NCBI GenBank assembly: GCA_002110485.1
Contig: MOWL01000045.1
Coordinates: 1,054,001 to 1,118,000, forward strand
DNA length: 64,000 bases
Source of the DNA: Emergomyces orientalis
Lineage: Eukaryota > Ascomycota > Eurotiomycetes > Onygenales > Ajellomycetaceae
Direction of reading: 5' to 3'
Both the position numbers and the translations under genes were made by a program. The notes below the pieces were generated by a model. The model was not told the origin of the DNA and did no database searches. It saw only the letters and a list, made by a program, of their open reading frames with translations. Shown piece after piece: positions 12,811 to 24,997 of this stretch (positions are counted from its first letter, which is position 1; each line of letters opens with the position of its first letter).

Positions 12811-13626
12811 CTTGTCTTCGCTGATAGCGAATTTAAGGCGAAGAAATGTGAAATAAAAAAACTGAAATAAAATATACAAAAAAATAAGAAGAATAATAGA
12901 ACTAGCCTACAGTCAGTGGGAAACAAAGATAAACACAAGATCCGATAGCATTGACCAGCAGTGCTTAGGAAAGAAGAGAGGCAGATATTAGACCATAATG
13001 AAAATTTTTAAAAGATATTGCGCTGCTTGACAATCAACATCGATATGGGTTGAAATAGATAAACATTAGAATCGATGGGTCAACTCAGTCAAGTTGAAGT
13101 TGAAGAACTCAGGTGGAGGCTCCAGATCCGTGACAAGACGCTATGAACGAAGGGGGAGTCGTATCATTGGGACATAAAACGGCTAGGGTGCAATAAAGCG
13201 GCTAGAAGATGACGAGACAAGGGTGGGGTATTTGCAATTCTGTAGCAGCTTCTTGAACTGAACGTGGATGCTCAACTCCCAACACGAACGAGAAGATAAG
13301 ATCGATTGATATGATGCCCTTAGTAAAGAGGTGAATCGTCATATTGGAAGGCTGTGCAAGCAAAAAGCATGAAAAAAAGTATATTTCTCAGACGAAAAGC
13401 ACACGAAAGAAGAGGACAAGTTGACAAGTTCCTTAGAAAAGAGAACAATCTGGGGTTCATGATGCTCCGCAGCTCGACATACCTTATGGGAAACTGGGCG
13501 AAACGGGGCTACGCTGAAGGCAAGCACTACCATATTTGTTGTAGAGAGTCAGAGCCGGTAAGTACAGGCGACATGCGGGCGATGAGCGCGAGTTAAAACA
13601 CACAAGAACCTGCTCGAGCTCTGATA

Positions 13627-13923
13627 ATGAGCGATAACCCAGAGCTTCTAGCAGCTTCACCTCCTGTCTCTTCTCTTGGCCAGAATAACGGGGTCAATGA
13701 GGGAAAAGCCATGAAACTGCACAGCAACATGTCTGTTAGACGAGCAACCGCCAGCTTGCCAAGGAGGCTGGAGGTTGGAGACCATGGACCTGCTAAAACG
13801 CCGCTTATGTTGGGTGTTGAAGAAAAGTGGGAACACTTGAAAGCTGATGCGAAGAGTGTGTGGTGGACAATATCGGTTTTATATCAGGGGAATAGGGGCA
13901 GGCAGTTCTGCCAAGCCAATTGA
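13627..13923 (+). CDS. Doubtful small ORF (98 aa)
   Basis: ATG-to-stop frame in the ZIP/CDF intergenic region. The protein is polar, with no signal peptide, membrane segment or family I recognise. It has no intron signals that extend it. It may be chance or part of a transcript leader; listed only because it is the longest non-repetitive frame in this gap. Confidence 0.15.
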   Translation: MSDNPELLAASPPVSSLGQNNGVNEGKAMKLHSNMSVRRATASLPRRLEVGDHGPAKTPLMLGVEEKWEHLKADAKSVWWTISVLYQGNRGRQFCQAN

Positions 13924-13938
13924 CATCAGCCTACTACG

Positions 13939-13947
13939 TACGGAGTA
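13939..13947. other. TACGGAGTA motif (copy 1)
   Basis: Nine-base motif, one of four copies in the window (others at 16434-16442, 20295-20303, 39497-39505, in the reverse orientation TACTCCGTA). All are intergenic. Confidence 0.6.
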
Positions 13948-14456
13948 CTGGATTACCCAATCGAATGTGCCAAGCCCGCTAAGAGGATGCCAAAAATAAC
14001 TTAAAACCAACACCTATTTAACCGCGGGTGGGTGAATACACGCATCTGGCGATCTCATTGGCCACAGCGGATAAATTTTCCCACCAAACCATACAAATCT
14101 GTAACAGATCGGGGGATGATGCTGCGACTTGAAAGGAGGAATCACATACTTTACACAGATCTCTGGCAAGCCCAGTTTCAGACACTCCGTCAGTGTCATG
14201 TTTTCCCTCCCTGACTTTCAGAACCAGAAGCACTGCCTCTCAAGGATGGGTAGGCGGGCGTCCATTTCTCTATATAGTATCTTCAGCCTAGATGCTGTTC
14301 AACAGCATCGATGCACTTTTAACCGCACCTCATATTTGAAAATACCCTAACGTTTCCGTAACTGAAATTATTATTGCACCAACACGTCTGCTTTGGGACA
14401 TCTACCTCCACTTCGGATACACCGGTTCTTTCTCATTGGGATATTGCCGCGTCCAA

Positions 14457-15996
14457 ATGGCAGATCCAAAGAACAGTTCTGTGGAACAGACTCCAACGCA
14501 GGATACGCCTGTTAGTCCTTCTCATCCTACCTCAACAGTTCAGCCTCCAAGAACACCATCTGATAATGATGATATGATCATCAGCGGAACACAAACCAGT
14601 ACCTTACCGTTAAAAGGGTTATCGCAAGCCAACAGCCATATAGACCCTCTTTCCCTACATCGACACAAGAAGACCGAGCTTACTCGCGATGCTATCAAGG
14701 CAGACTATCCCTCTGGGAACCATAGGAAGATACATAAATACTACACCCGCCAGAATGCCCTCATTGACCAGTTCCTCCAGAGCAGTGACGAGGAGCGTTT
14801 GGCTCGACTGGACTTTGAAAAAAAAGGCGGCAAGGTAAAATGGGCGGTAAACGGAAGCTTCGGCGTCAATTTCTTCCTCTTTGTCATTCAAACGTTTGCT
14901 GCCGTATCCACAGGATCGTTGGCACTCTTCGCAACTGCAGCAGATGCGTTTATGGATCTAGTCTCATCCATAGTTATGCTCATCACCTCGCGGATGGCAG
15001 CCCGACCTAAACCTCATAAATATCCCGTTGGACGGCGCAGGATCGAAACAGTGGGCATAATCCTCTTCTGCGCCCTAATGACCACCGTCGCGGTTCAACT
15101 TATTTATCGAATCCATTCGGAACCTCGCGAGTGGGCCAGGAGACGAGGGCGAGGAACTAAAGCTGATTCCACTGGTTTTTGTTGGAGTAGCCATATTTGC
15201 GAAATTTTGCCTGTTCTGCTACTGTTTCTGGCTCCGCCGTTACCCAGCTGCACACATCTTTTTCATCGACCACCGCAATGATCTTGCCGTTAACATATTC
15301 GGTCTCATCATGTCCATTGTGGGCGACAAATTTGTATGGTATCTGGATCCCATCGGTGCCATCTGCATTGCGCTCCTGATCCTCTTCTCGTGGGTCGCAA
15401 CGGCATTCGACAACGTCTGGCTACTCGTGGGCAAGACAGCACCGCGCGATTTTGTAAATAAGTGTATTTACGATGGCTTAACGCATGACTGGAGGATTAA
15501 AAAAGTAGACACTGTAAGCGAAACCCCATATCTCTCCTGCCTGTTTATATTCTTCTCCCTCTCCAACTCTCGTTCGCCTTTTCTTTATATCGCTTCAGGC
15601 CATTTTGCCCCTTGCTTACATATATCCACTACCCGCATTGTAAATTCCAAATGCTAAAACAACCACTAGTGCCGAGCCTATCATACAGGGGAAAAGTTCT
15701 GTGTAGAGATGGACGTTGTTATGGATGAAGACACGCCTCTGAAAATTTCGCACGATGTGAGTCAATCGTTACAGCGCAAGCTGGAGGGGCTGGCTTCCGT
15801 CGAACGTGCGTTTGTCCATGTAGACTATGAGGACACTCACAATGCACACGAGGAGCACAAACCACTATATGGTGCTCGAAGCCAGAGGCGAACGCTACGA
15901 GAGTGGTTTGGGGATGTATTAATGTGTAAGAGGAAGCAGGATTCTATAACACCTCAGGCTGCTGGGGGTTTGAAGGATCGAGGGCCGACGGCGTGA
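14457..15996 (+). pseudogene. Mn-type cation diffusion facilitator with a one-base frameshift
   Basis: Reading starts at ATG 14457, runs in frame to about 15104, continues in the +1 frame from about 15106 to 15513, then after an intron (15514-15669) runs 15670-15996; about 460 residues if the shift is ignored. CDF proteins export divalent metals from the cytosol in exchange for protons. The hydrophilic N-terminus ends in the conserved YYTRQNALIDQF block. Six membrane segments follow. Metal-site motif DAFMD (163-167) lies in TM2 and DHRND (about 271-275) in TM5. The DxxxD pattern marks manganese-type CDFs, whereas zinc types have HxxxD. The C-terminal cytosolic domain has EKFCVEMDVVM and RAFVHVDYED. 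The break sits in CTTATTTATCG after VAVQLI; unspliced reading gives a stop at 15281. No splice sites can explain it. The rest of the frame is well conserved, so either a sequencing error or a recent loss is possible. Confidence 0.8.
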
Positions 15997-16946
15997 ACGG
16001 GTGATCTACACCGGGGAGGACGGGCTTGGGTTCCGGGGAGGTGTGGGTTTCTGCAAGAAAAATTCCAAATTCTGAGGAGGGGATGCAAGGATAAAAATGG
16101 ACAAAGTAGCCAATAATAGACGGTGAGTGGAAAAAAAAAACAAATTTCTTTTTATTCTCTTCGCCTCGTGTTGCTCTCCCTTTCTGGCTGGCAATGGTGT
16201 AGGGTGGTACCACTTGTGTTTTTGGAAGGGTTCCGACGGCTCACTGCGGATCATAATTGCACGCATAGATCTTTTTTAAATTTTTTATAACTTTTTATAT
16301 CCATCTTTAACTTTTTTTTAATCTGCATCTAAGTTAGCAGACGGACTATTGTTTGTATCCTTTGTGTAGACCTTCAGGACTTGTCGATGTATATAACTAG
16401 TGCCAGTCTTTCCTAAATCCCCAGTAGCACGTGTACTCCGTACAGATACAAGGATTCAACCACTTGAAGGAAAAGCTCAATTACCTTAGCGAAGAGAAAG
16501 GATTACAACCCATGCTTAAAGCGTTCTAGGCCTCCAGGGGTGGTAAATGGGCCATACAATGGTTAAAGAGGGGAAATATTTCAAAATCCAGTGTTGAAGC
16601 ACGTAATTTGCAGTGGGCTTTTAATTCTTCCTCAACAAACTGGTCTGCAAAAACAGTGATTAAACATTATTGATACAAAATATGATCCCAAAGATTAAAA
16701 AAGGAGACGAATCGCATTGATAAAACCCAATAAAACCAAATAAATTTAATTGGATCGAACCTCCAGCAAACATTTAGAAATATATATATATATATATATA
16801 TTGTTTCATATATCTTCCAGCCATACTCTGATGAAGTAGATTCGCATTACTCTCACACAAACCCGTTCATTTCTCCTGTGTAACTATAATCTGGAAAGTA
16901 ACGGAACAAATATGTCAATTTATGAAGGGTTGATTGATATATGCAA
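15997..16946. other. Convergent 3' region CDF / methyltransferase
   Basis: 950 bp, AT-rich, between two genes that end towards each other. It holds a TACTCCGTA site (16434-16442) and a (TA)10 microsatellite (16781-16801). No coding signal. Confidence 0.55.
16781..16801. repeat. (TA)10 microsatellite
   Basis: Perfect alternating TA run in the 3' region between the CDF and methyltransferase genes. Confidence 0.95.
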
Positions 16947-18956
16947 CTATTTATTTTCCGGTTTTTGACCCCACACTGCGTATCTACAAAAAGGGGGGGG
17001 TTAGTCAGTATTTTGCGCTTTTCCGTATCACATTGAGATCGTGAAAATACATTTTCGCCAGAATTGCATCAGAATATAAAAACAATGGGAAAATAGGGTG
17101 GTTGTTGGAAATGTTAGAAAGGGGGGGGCAAGGTTGGAGTTGGAAGAGGCAAAAAGTGACAGCGGGAGAGTGAGGGAATGAGGATAGAGGGTTTAAGAAG
17201 CTGAACATACAGATCAAACAGAACATGAACATCAGGACTCCTGGAGTCACTGCGAGCTTTCGATGTCAGTATCTGAACCTCTTCGGGTGCCCATCCTTCA
17301 TATCGTGTCAGCACCGCCATTGCACCACCTTCGATTGCCTCGTCGAATTGCATAAGATTATAAGCGCCCATTCGTTTCTATAAGACATTATACAGCCTGT
17401 TAGCGGAACGCGCGTGAGGAGGGAGAGGAAAACAAGGGCCGAGCCGGAGGGGGGTATAAAAAATCATTGCTTGTCTTTCGATCCTCCTCCCCTTCTTGTT
17501 GTTGTTTTTGTTGTCGGGTTTTACCTTCTCAACGAATCTCAATTATTAGATACGTACATTTTTTTCTCCCTTTGCCCAGGTCCCTAACGGAACTCGATAC
17601 TTCTTGACATGAATATTTACAAAGCCGGCTTCGGTAAACCACTTTTCGAGATGTTTTCCGGGCTGGGTGTAATACCCTTGCTTAATAAATGCGGCCAAGA
17701 CCACCTCATAATAATATTCCATGCCAGTGCCTTTTAAAGACCCGTCAATTGAGTAGGGATGCGTATCCCAATCATGGAACTCGACCCATCCCCCAGGTTT
17801 TGTACAGCTGGTAGACGCAAGTGCAAAGTTAGTTGTGCATACGTACATTACTTGGGATGAGCTGATTAAGGCGACTGTTTTTCAGTCGACCAGGGCGCGA
17901 ACCAAAATTCTCAACGAAACGTACTTGTAAGCCTGTTGCAGTAACCTGGGCATATCTCGGATTGCCTCAGCGAGGTAACGAGCATGAATGAGGTCAAACG
18001 GAGTGTCCTCGTACAACCAATCCGATTCGACATCATCAACGATGAATTGCAAGTTTGGTGGCACTCTGGAATACAGCGTAAGCTCAAATGATACATGAAT
18101 TAATTAGGTTCCCGACTTGAGTAGAAAGTTGGTAGGACTGACAGTGAGGGTTGGGTCGGTGAGAGGTCGTTTCCAATCACCTAGACGTTTGAGAGTGTAA
18201 GTTATCAGCTTTCATATGATCACACATTTCTATCGGATTTCAGTTCATACTTCGCATTTAGGAAACATGTCGGCTTTTCGATTAGCAAGTTAGCATGTAA
18301 TGACAAGCTAGAAGTTCCTATTTGAGTTTAACGGAGAATAAATACCAAATTCCACTGCCCAAATGCCAGAACCAGTGCAAAGATCAATAGCATTTTTTGG
18401 GTTTTTGATGGGGGCTAAAAACAATTTCTCATCCATAATAGTCATAACCAGCGCGTGGTGAATATCTAGCCGTTCGTTTTCTTTCTCGTCGTTGGGTAAG
18501 AGATAACCTTCGTATATTTAAATTTATTAGTTAGCAGTTATATTTGTATCGCAGACGCCTCTTGAGATTCAAATTCCAAGGTGAGGTATATGCGTGTTCA
18601 AAGAATTCCCATAATACTCACAGCCTTCCCGGTACAAATGGTATCTTCTGTTGTTCTCGATTCGCCCGAGATACTTTTCTGCATCGCTGGAAATGGATCT
18701 GGGGTACATGGATCTATCATCATTCTGCTTCATACATGCCCACCGAATGTGAAAGCCGGATGCTCACCCGTTTTCTCCATATTTACTAGATTCTTTGGGA
18801 ATCTTTTGAAAAAAAAAAGCATTAATATATCCAAGAGTGGTATGGGTTAATTTGGGTGGGGGTATGAGGGAGTTCTCTTTCGCTTACCTGGTCATCGACT
18901 TCTGGGAGTTGACTCGAAGACCGGGTTTTCCCACTCTCAGGGTCGGAGGTCGCCAT
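16947..18956 (-). CDS. LaeA-like SAM-dependent methyltransferase
   Basis: Ten exons: 18956-18888, 18802-18768, 18698-18622, 18507-18346, 18273-18251, 18180-18143, 18065-17925, 17807-17558, 17377-17211, 16983-16947 (332 aa). Every junction closes in phase, including exons of 23, 35, 37 and 38 nt. Conserved marks: RIENNRRYHLYREG then LLPNDEKENERLDIHHAL near residues 62-80. SAM motif I is AIDLCTGSGIWAVEF (Asp102). Then VIGNDLSPTQP, VPPNLQFIVDD, DLIHARYLAEAIRD, KPGGWVEFHDWDTHPYS and a C-terminal YAVWGQKPE. This is the pattern of the LaeA/velvet-type class I methyltransferase family, of which fungi hold many paralogues. Methyl acceptor unknown. It is not necessarily the global regulator LaeA itself, whose N-terminus is longer. 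Neighbours (CDF, sugar transporter) are not a metabolite cluster. Confidence 0.85.
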
Positions 18957-21923
18957 CCAACAAGGAATTCAAAACGATGGCTACTAAAAAGTGGCTTTTT
19001 ATATCAACCGCAGAATTTAATCCAGTAAATGCTGGAGAAAATAAAATGACAACACAAAGGATGCGCTCGGTCAAGGAGCAAGTCGAAATTCGAAATGCGA
19101 AGAATGTGCTTGTCAGTAAAAAAATGATAGCAAAGATCCGATGAAGAGGTTGAGGGGCTGGGGTCAGCGCCGCTAATAAGTAGTTACAAAACGGCCACTT
19201 GGGAACAGAAGAAAAGGAAGCCAAACAGCAATCTTGACCCATAACTAATCGACGGCAGCTGAGGGGCCGGCGCAACGGGTGTACTTTTCATTTAGAGCGG
19301 ACGCCCGGCGGATTAATTTAAGCTTCAATTGACGTATATTTTTTTAAGATATCCCAGAGTTCTGCTGCCTGTGCATCTAAGCTGCGAAACAGGCTGTTTC
19401 TTGGGTCGGAATCACGCAAGGGTCTCGTCAGGAGGACCCAAGCGGTCTGCAAGACGGTATCACACCCCAGCACGGTATCCCAGCACATTGGTAACGGATT
19501 TGTTTAGTCCAGCTTTCTCAACATTGAGATTCCTGGAAACGGCTGGTTTGGAGAGGGGGCAGCTAGAGTCACCAGCAAAGCCCGAAGCAGCAAGCGCAGG
19601 GTTCCTCAAGGCTGCTCAGGAGCGAATGAAACATCAAATAAAACAGGCTGTTGGCTGTCTGAGCTTTTGCTGCATAAGCTTCATTCGGAGCAACTTGGAA
19701 AGAATTCCCGAAAAAAATACAACAGCAAGGCTCCGGGATCTTACCTGCGCGAATCAAGGCGAACCTTAATGTGGAGTACGCAGATTGCAGGGTTGTCGAA
19801 ATAATTGGGGGCTGATGGCAGGAGATGTTGGGCGGATGCCACACCCAGAAAACCATCTCTGACTCTGCCCACGCGAGCCAAATCATCATGTCCAGTAGCG
19901 CGTCAGCAGTGGTTAGGTGATAGTTTGGAGTTTGGATGTGGCAATGGCGCGCTCGGATTAGGCTTGACCAGGGTGCCCGGCAGTCACCTTTTAGTCTTCC
20001 AATCACGCCGTAGGGGGAAGGGAGCGAGTACGCAGTCAAGCCTGACTTCTGCGTTGGCTCCTGGATTGGCCAGTAGTGGGGGATGGCCGTCATTATTCGT
20101 TCCGGTCCACGCCTGCTTCTGGGGTGAAAGTTGACAAAGGGGCGGATGGAGGGGATGGTGGGAAGCACGGCCCGAGATTTTGTTTGCATGATTAGACGTG
20201 CGAACCAGGCATATCCACTAGTAACTAATAGATAGTTGAGGGGCTTGTAGACAAAATTATCGAGCTATTATTGAGCTCTCCATTTCCGGGGACGTACTCC
20301 GTAGTTCGTAACCATGGCACGACCATGATAAAACCACGCCAAACTTTATCTCGCACTCCAGTTGTTGTTCAGAAATGATACCTATCGAAAGTAATTGCCC
20401 ACCACTTCTCCACAATTGGCCAGCTATTTGCTAGTTTCCGGACATTGACGAAATCATACCATGTTGCTGGGCATGATATCACGCATATTTACCACAGTCA
20501 GAGCCTCATGGAAATCATATCCCCTCCCCATGAAAATTTCAAAAGGCGGATGGGGAATTTTGGATAGGGAATAGAGCTAAAATTCAGACACCATGTGTTT
20601 CCCTTCTGTGACCCCTCTTGTTACTTGGGTGTAGCTGGGGTGTGCGGAATAATTCTGGCTGTGATGCACGCAGTATCACTTTGGTTCGCGGGAATGCGTG
20701 GGCTCTGAACTCAGCGTCATTGGCCTAAGTCATCATTTCACTTCTCGTTTGCTTGCTTTTCCCCCGTCGTGATGTCGAGAAACTGCTTCACATCCGACTT
20801 TAATTCATCGCATTGTTTGTTGCGATATGAACAAAGCTCTCCTACTCCATATTCGCGAGTACATGGCCGGATAATAATCCAAGAACATCGGAATCGCGAC
20901 ATGACCTTTTTTCATGGAGGCTGATTCCTCAAAGTTAACCCGACCCCACGGAACAAGTTGCAGGTTTCCCCGCCAAACTCCGTGACTTGCAGCGAGCACG
21001 TACTCTTGACATCCCCCAGAAAAACTTACTGTGCCGCAAGGTGAAATTCCCCTGAAACATTTAATCTGTGGCTGAAGGCCTGGTCTATCACAGACTGACG
21101 CTCTGGTTGGTCGTCCGTTGCGCTCATACATACTAGTACCTAGTTGTAAGTAGAGTGGTGAACGGGTGCAGAGTAGGACAGTACATAACAACGATACCTA
21201 GAAGATGCTCGTGCGCATCGTCTTTTTCGCAAACTCGACAACAGACAGCCTCCAGAGACTGGTCTCAGTAGGAAAATTTTGCTTCCCGCCAGACCTCTAC
21301 GAACATAACCCTGGCCACCGAAACCATCAGCCCGTATTATATCCAGCATGCCAATATAAATGACCCCATTATTAAATCCGCGGCTAGACCTATTTCTTAT
21401 TGGTTACCACCGCCAACCAGCTAGTTACCTAGCCTCAGCCTTATCTCAAAATCCCAAGATTGAGACAAATGAACATGTGTTTTTTTTCTTGGGTTTTCTT
21501 TCTCGTATATATACTACATACCCTTGGAGCCACCCATCCAGCCTGATGGGCCGATCACACTGAATTCTGTTTGCATATCGAAATATGCATTTTTGTCTTA
21601 GTACAGGACAACAAACACGTACATTCTAGCCTATTGCCCGAAATTCGCTCCCTTGCTCCCCATTTACATGAAGTCTTGTACGCTTTTCTACGATGGTGTA
21701 TGAACTGCTCAGTTTCCTGCACCTGTGTTGGAATTCAGTCGTTGCAAACTCCGAGTTTTGATGCCGCTGCCACTCCGTATCCTGGCAGCCGAATTGTGTC
21801 TATCCGAATAGACAGGACATAATTTCAAAGAGACTGTATGAGACCACGCTCCTGCTGTTGAATCATCCTACATAAGATAAGGGCGGCTCCGAGCTGTGCT
21901 AAGGGTGTACAAAAGGAGGAGTT
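18957..21923. other. 3 kb gene-free region
   Basis: Between the methyltransferase start and the MFS transporter start, so two promoters face outwards. ORFs at 19329-19769 (plus) and 19569-20189 (minus) overlap each other, lack conserved blocks and look like chance frames. TACTCCGTA occurs at 20295-20303. No transposon ends or domains were recognised. Confidence 0.5.
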
Positions 21924-23788
21924 ATGCCCTACGTTCTTGTAACCCTCTGTTGCGCATTTGCCGCATTGGGTTCATTTCTTTTTGGCTATGATTCAGGCAT
22001 CATATCCTCTAGCATTGCCCAAGATGATTTTTTGCAGATATTTAAAGGACAATTGAATGACGCATCTACGGGCGGCATTGTTTCAGCATTCACTGGTAAG
22101 CAAGCCTTCTGCTTCTACCTACATGTTGCTTTTACTCTTCTTCCCTAATTTTTCAAGGCAATTTCGTTCTTCTAAACATACTCACCTTGAAAAGGAACGA
22201 AAATAACTGATATTTTAATTTTCCATGATAGGAGGAGCTATCATTGGATCTCTTGGAGTGTCGTACTTATCCGATATACATGGTCGACGGATAACTATCT
22301 TCGTCGGCGGACTTCTAGGCGCTCTCGGAGCTGCACTGCAAGGTGCAACCTCCACAATTTCGATGCTAATTGTAGGGCGCTTTATTGCCGGAGTAGCCGT
22401 AGGGCTAATGTCCGCTACCATACCCGTTTATTGCGTATGTGCCGCTACATGTTGATTCGCCGTTGATAAATGATGGAAAGGATTCACTTTCAAACGTAAT
22501 TTTTCAGCGCACCAACTCACTCACCCTTGAAATAGTCCGAAATCGCACCTCCTAGCATTCGAGGTTTGCTCGGTGGTATGCAGCAGTGGATGATTGGATG
22601 GGGTTTTTTCGTTGCTGTATGTCTCCACCGCATCAAGTTTCCTCCATCCACCTAACTCTCCATAACTGCCGCTGGCCCAAAAGGCATATCTACACAGAAA
22701 GTTTAACTTGATACCCCGTATACCAGCAATGGGTTGGCTTTGGCTGCTCTCACACCAAAAACTCCTTCTCCTGGCGATTCCCCCTAAGCCTCCAAGCCTT
22801 TCCTGCAATAATTCTGATTATTGGTGCCTTATTTCTCCCCGAATCCCCGCGCTGGCTCATCGAACATGGCCAATCCCAGGGCGGCCATGACGTCCTCGTC
22901 CGCCTACACTCAACCCGCAGACATCCCAATACCTCCCTCATCGAGCAGGAGTATAAACAAATTTGTGAAACCATCGCCTCCGAACAGCGCGAATCTTCAA
23001 AATCCTGGCGTGAAATCCTTATCAAAAACCCAAGTTGGCGCCGCCGCATCCTCCTTGCAGCTGGAATCCAAGCCCTTACTCAATGCTCTGGTGTCAACGT
23101 CATCCAGTATTACGGCCCTCGTCTATATGCAACACTGGGTTTCTCTACCTCGCGCTCGCTAATGATTATCGGTATATCCGGTGCACTGGCACAGACCTGG
23201 AACACATTATGTCTATTTCTTCTTGACCGAGTCGGCCGACGCAAACTACTCATCCCTTCCTTACTCGGTATGGGCGCAACATTATGCGTTGAAGCAACGT
23301 TATCACACTATTTCGACCCGGATAGTTCGACGAATGCGCACGCGCTCCGCAGCGCCGTCGCTATGTACTTTGTCTTTTCGCTCTTCTTCACTCCGCTCGG
23401 CGTGCTGTCGTGGATATATCCAGCTGAGATTTTCAGCACCCCGATCCGGGCCCGCGGAACTTCAGTCAGCACATTTGTAAACTGGTCATTCAATCTTTTG
23501 TTTGCACAGTGTGCACCGATTGGACTATCAAGGTTGAAGTATCGATTCTTTTACTGCTTTGTGGCCTTTAATTGGGTTGGAGCGGCAATAGTTTGGTTGT
23601 GGTACCCGGAGACCGTAGGGAAGACGTTGGAGGAGGTAGAAGATGTTTTTAGGGATGGAAATTTGGCATGGAGGGTGACTGGGATGAAAAATGTGCTTAT
23701 TATTGGTAGCAGTGTTAGAAAGGAGGCTTTTATGCCTCCGTCTTCTGGACTTGTAGAGGAGAGGAAGGCACCTCGACAAACGGGATGA
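21924..23788 (+). CDS. MFS sugar transporter
   Basis: Four exons: 21924-22095, 22232-22434, 22536-22616, 22727-23788 (505 aa), phases closing. A 12-TM major facilitator sugar porter in the plasma membrane. TM1 carries ALGSFLFGYDSGIISS. The TM2-3 loop has the sugar-porter signature SDIHGRRITIFVGG. TM4 has RFIAGVAVGLMSATIPVY and then SEIAPPSIRG. The central loop begins with LPESPRWLIEHG, and TM7 carries QALTQCSGVNVIQYYGP. The second half has DRVGRRKLLI, IYPAEIFSTPIRARG and WYPETVGKTLEEVEDVF. All canonical motifs are present, so it looks functional. The N-terminus is short before TM1. Substrate (hexose, disaccharide or other polyol) cannot be told from sequence. No catabolic enzyme lies beside it. 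Confidence 0.92.
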
Positions 23789-24997
23789 TTGGAGTTTGGC
23801 AATGGAGGTAATAATGGGAGCATGGGCGTCTTGGGGCTGGTAACAGGGTGTGTACCGCCATATGCGCAAATGTATCGAATGGTAAAAGTAACTGGGTAGA
23901 CAAGAGCGTACATGTTCCGTTCTGCTCTTACTCCTCCCCTTGCCTTACAGAAACACGCTTAAAGAAACGCCTTCACACTCCACACCAAGTGAGGGGAGGG
24001 GAGAAGAGAGCCAAGGCATCATTCACATCACGAAGAATAATTTCGTGTGTATAATATTCTGTGTTTTCTTCGTCTTCTAAATTCATACTGATGAGATATT
24101 CCCCGCAATATCTCTAGAAAGAAATAAAGTTGTAGCCTAATTTTAAGCTTATTTCCAAGTTCCGCTCAACAAAATTCTTGGCGTTCCACCCTACACAACC
24201 TTAATTTTACCCCCTATTCTTCCTCTATTCTATCAGTATTAGATATAAACTAACCCAGAAACTTTCGTTGTCAAAACATTAATGTGGAGAGTAAAACTAC
24301 ATATAGATAATCCATCTAACGTGCTCATGGCTACTCATTTCGTGGTTACGAACGGTAAATCCTGTAGTAGCTCACAATGGATTAATTGTCCTTTGAACAT
24401 TACCATTATGTCAGAAAACTATGGGTTAAATATGATCGCCGTACAATATTCGTGATAGTAAGAGAGCATATTTGAGGGAGCGCGATTTTGTAAAAACACT
24501 GTTCCCCCCCCCAACTTTATCAAATTCCACAGACCCCAGAAGATATCACCGGGTGTAGCCCTACAACGTCTCCATGCAAGCTACCGGAATCGATACTGAC
24601 AATCCCCAATAGTACGGTAAATGTAGATGAAATAAGTCAAAATTTATGCGACATTATATACATATGGGTATAAATTAAAATTAATCTGGCTAAAGTCCCC
24701 TTGCCCTTCGAGATTTTTAGTAAATAAAAGCGCGGGGTTGCGCGAGATTTTGAGAAAAGATTATAATATAAGCCTTTGATATACACCTCAACTCGATGTG
24801 CTCAGAAAAAGTGAAAGAGTATGAATATAGGCATTCGGAAGTTTGTGTAATATCAGCGGTTGAAGGGGGGAATAACAATAGTGGCACAAAAGAGAAGGAG
24901 AGTTTCCGAAAATAGGTGCACCATATGTATAAGTATATTCGCTCTTGCCAACTGCATTTACCGCGCCATCAGTGTCACATCCGCTACCATCACTACT
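23789..24997. other. Convergent AT-rich 3' region
   Basis: 1.2 kb between the sugar transporter and the GPI-protein stop codons. AT-rich with no conserved ORF; contains both 3' UTRs. Confidence 0.6.

Larger units (their letters stand above)
12811..14456. promoter_or_regulatory. Divergent intergenic region between metal importer and metal exporter
   Basis: 1.65 kb between the ZIP gene (minus) and the CDF gene (plus), containing both promoters. No zinc-responsive element was identified with certainty. A TACGGAGTA site lies at 13939-13947. A weak ORF at 13627-13923 is listed separately. Confidence 0.5.

Noticed and set aside
19329..20189. Overlapping frames of 146 and 206 aa
   Set aside because: Opposite strands over the same DNA, Trp/Cys/Pro-rich without conserved blocks or splice context.
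14457..23788. Secondary-metabolite cluster (LaeA-like methyltransferase plus transporter and regulator)
   Set aside because: No backbone synthase (PKS, NRPS, terpene) is present; the transporter is a sugar porter and the other neighbours are metal transporters.
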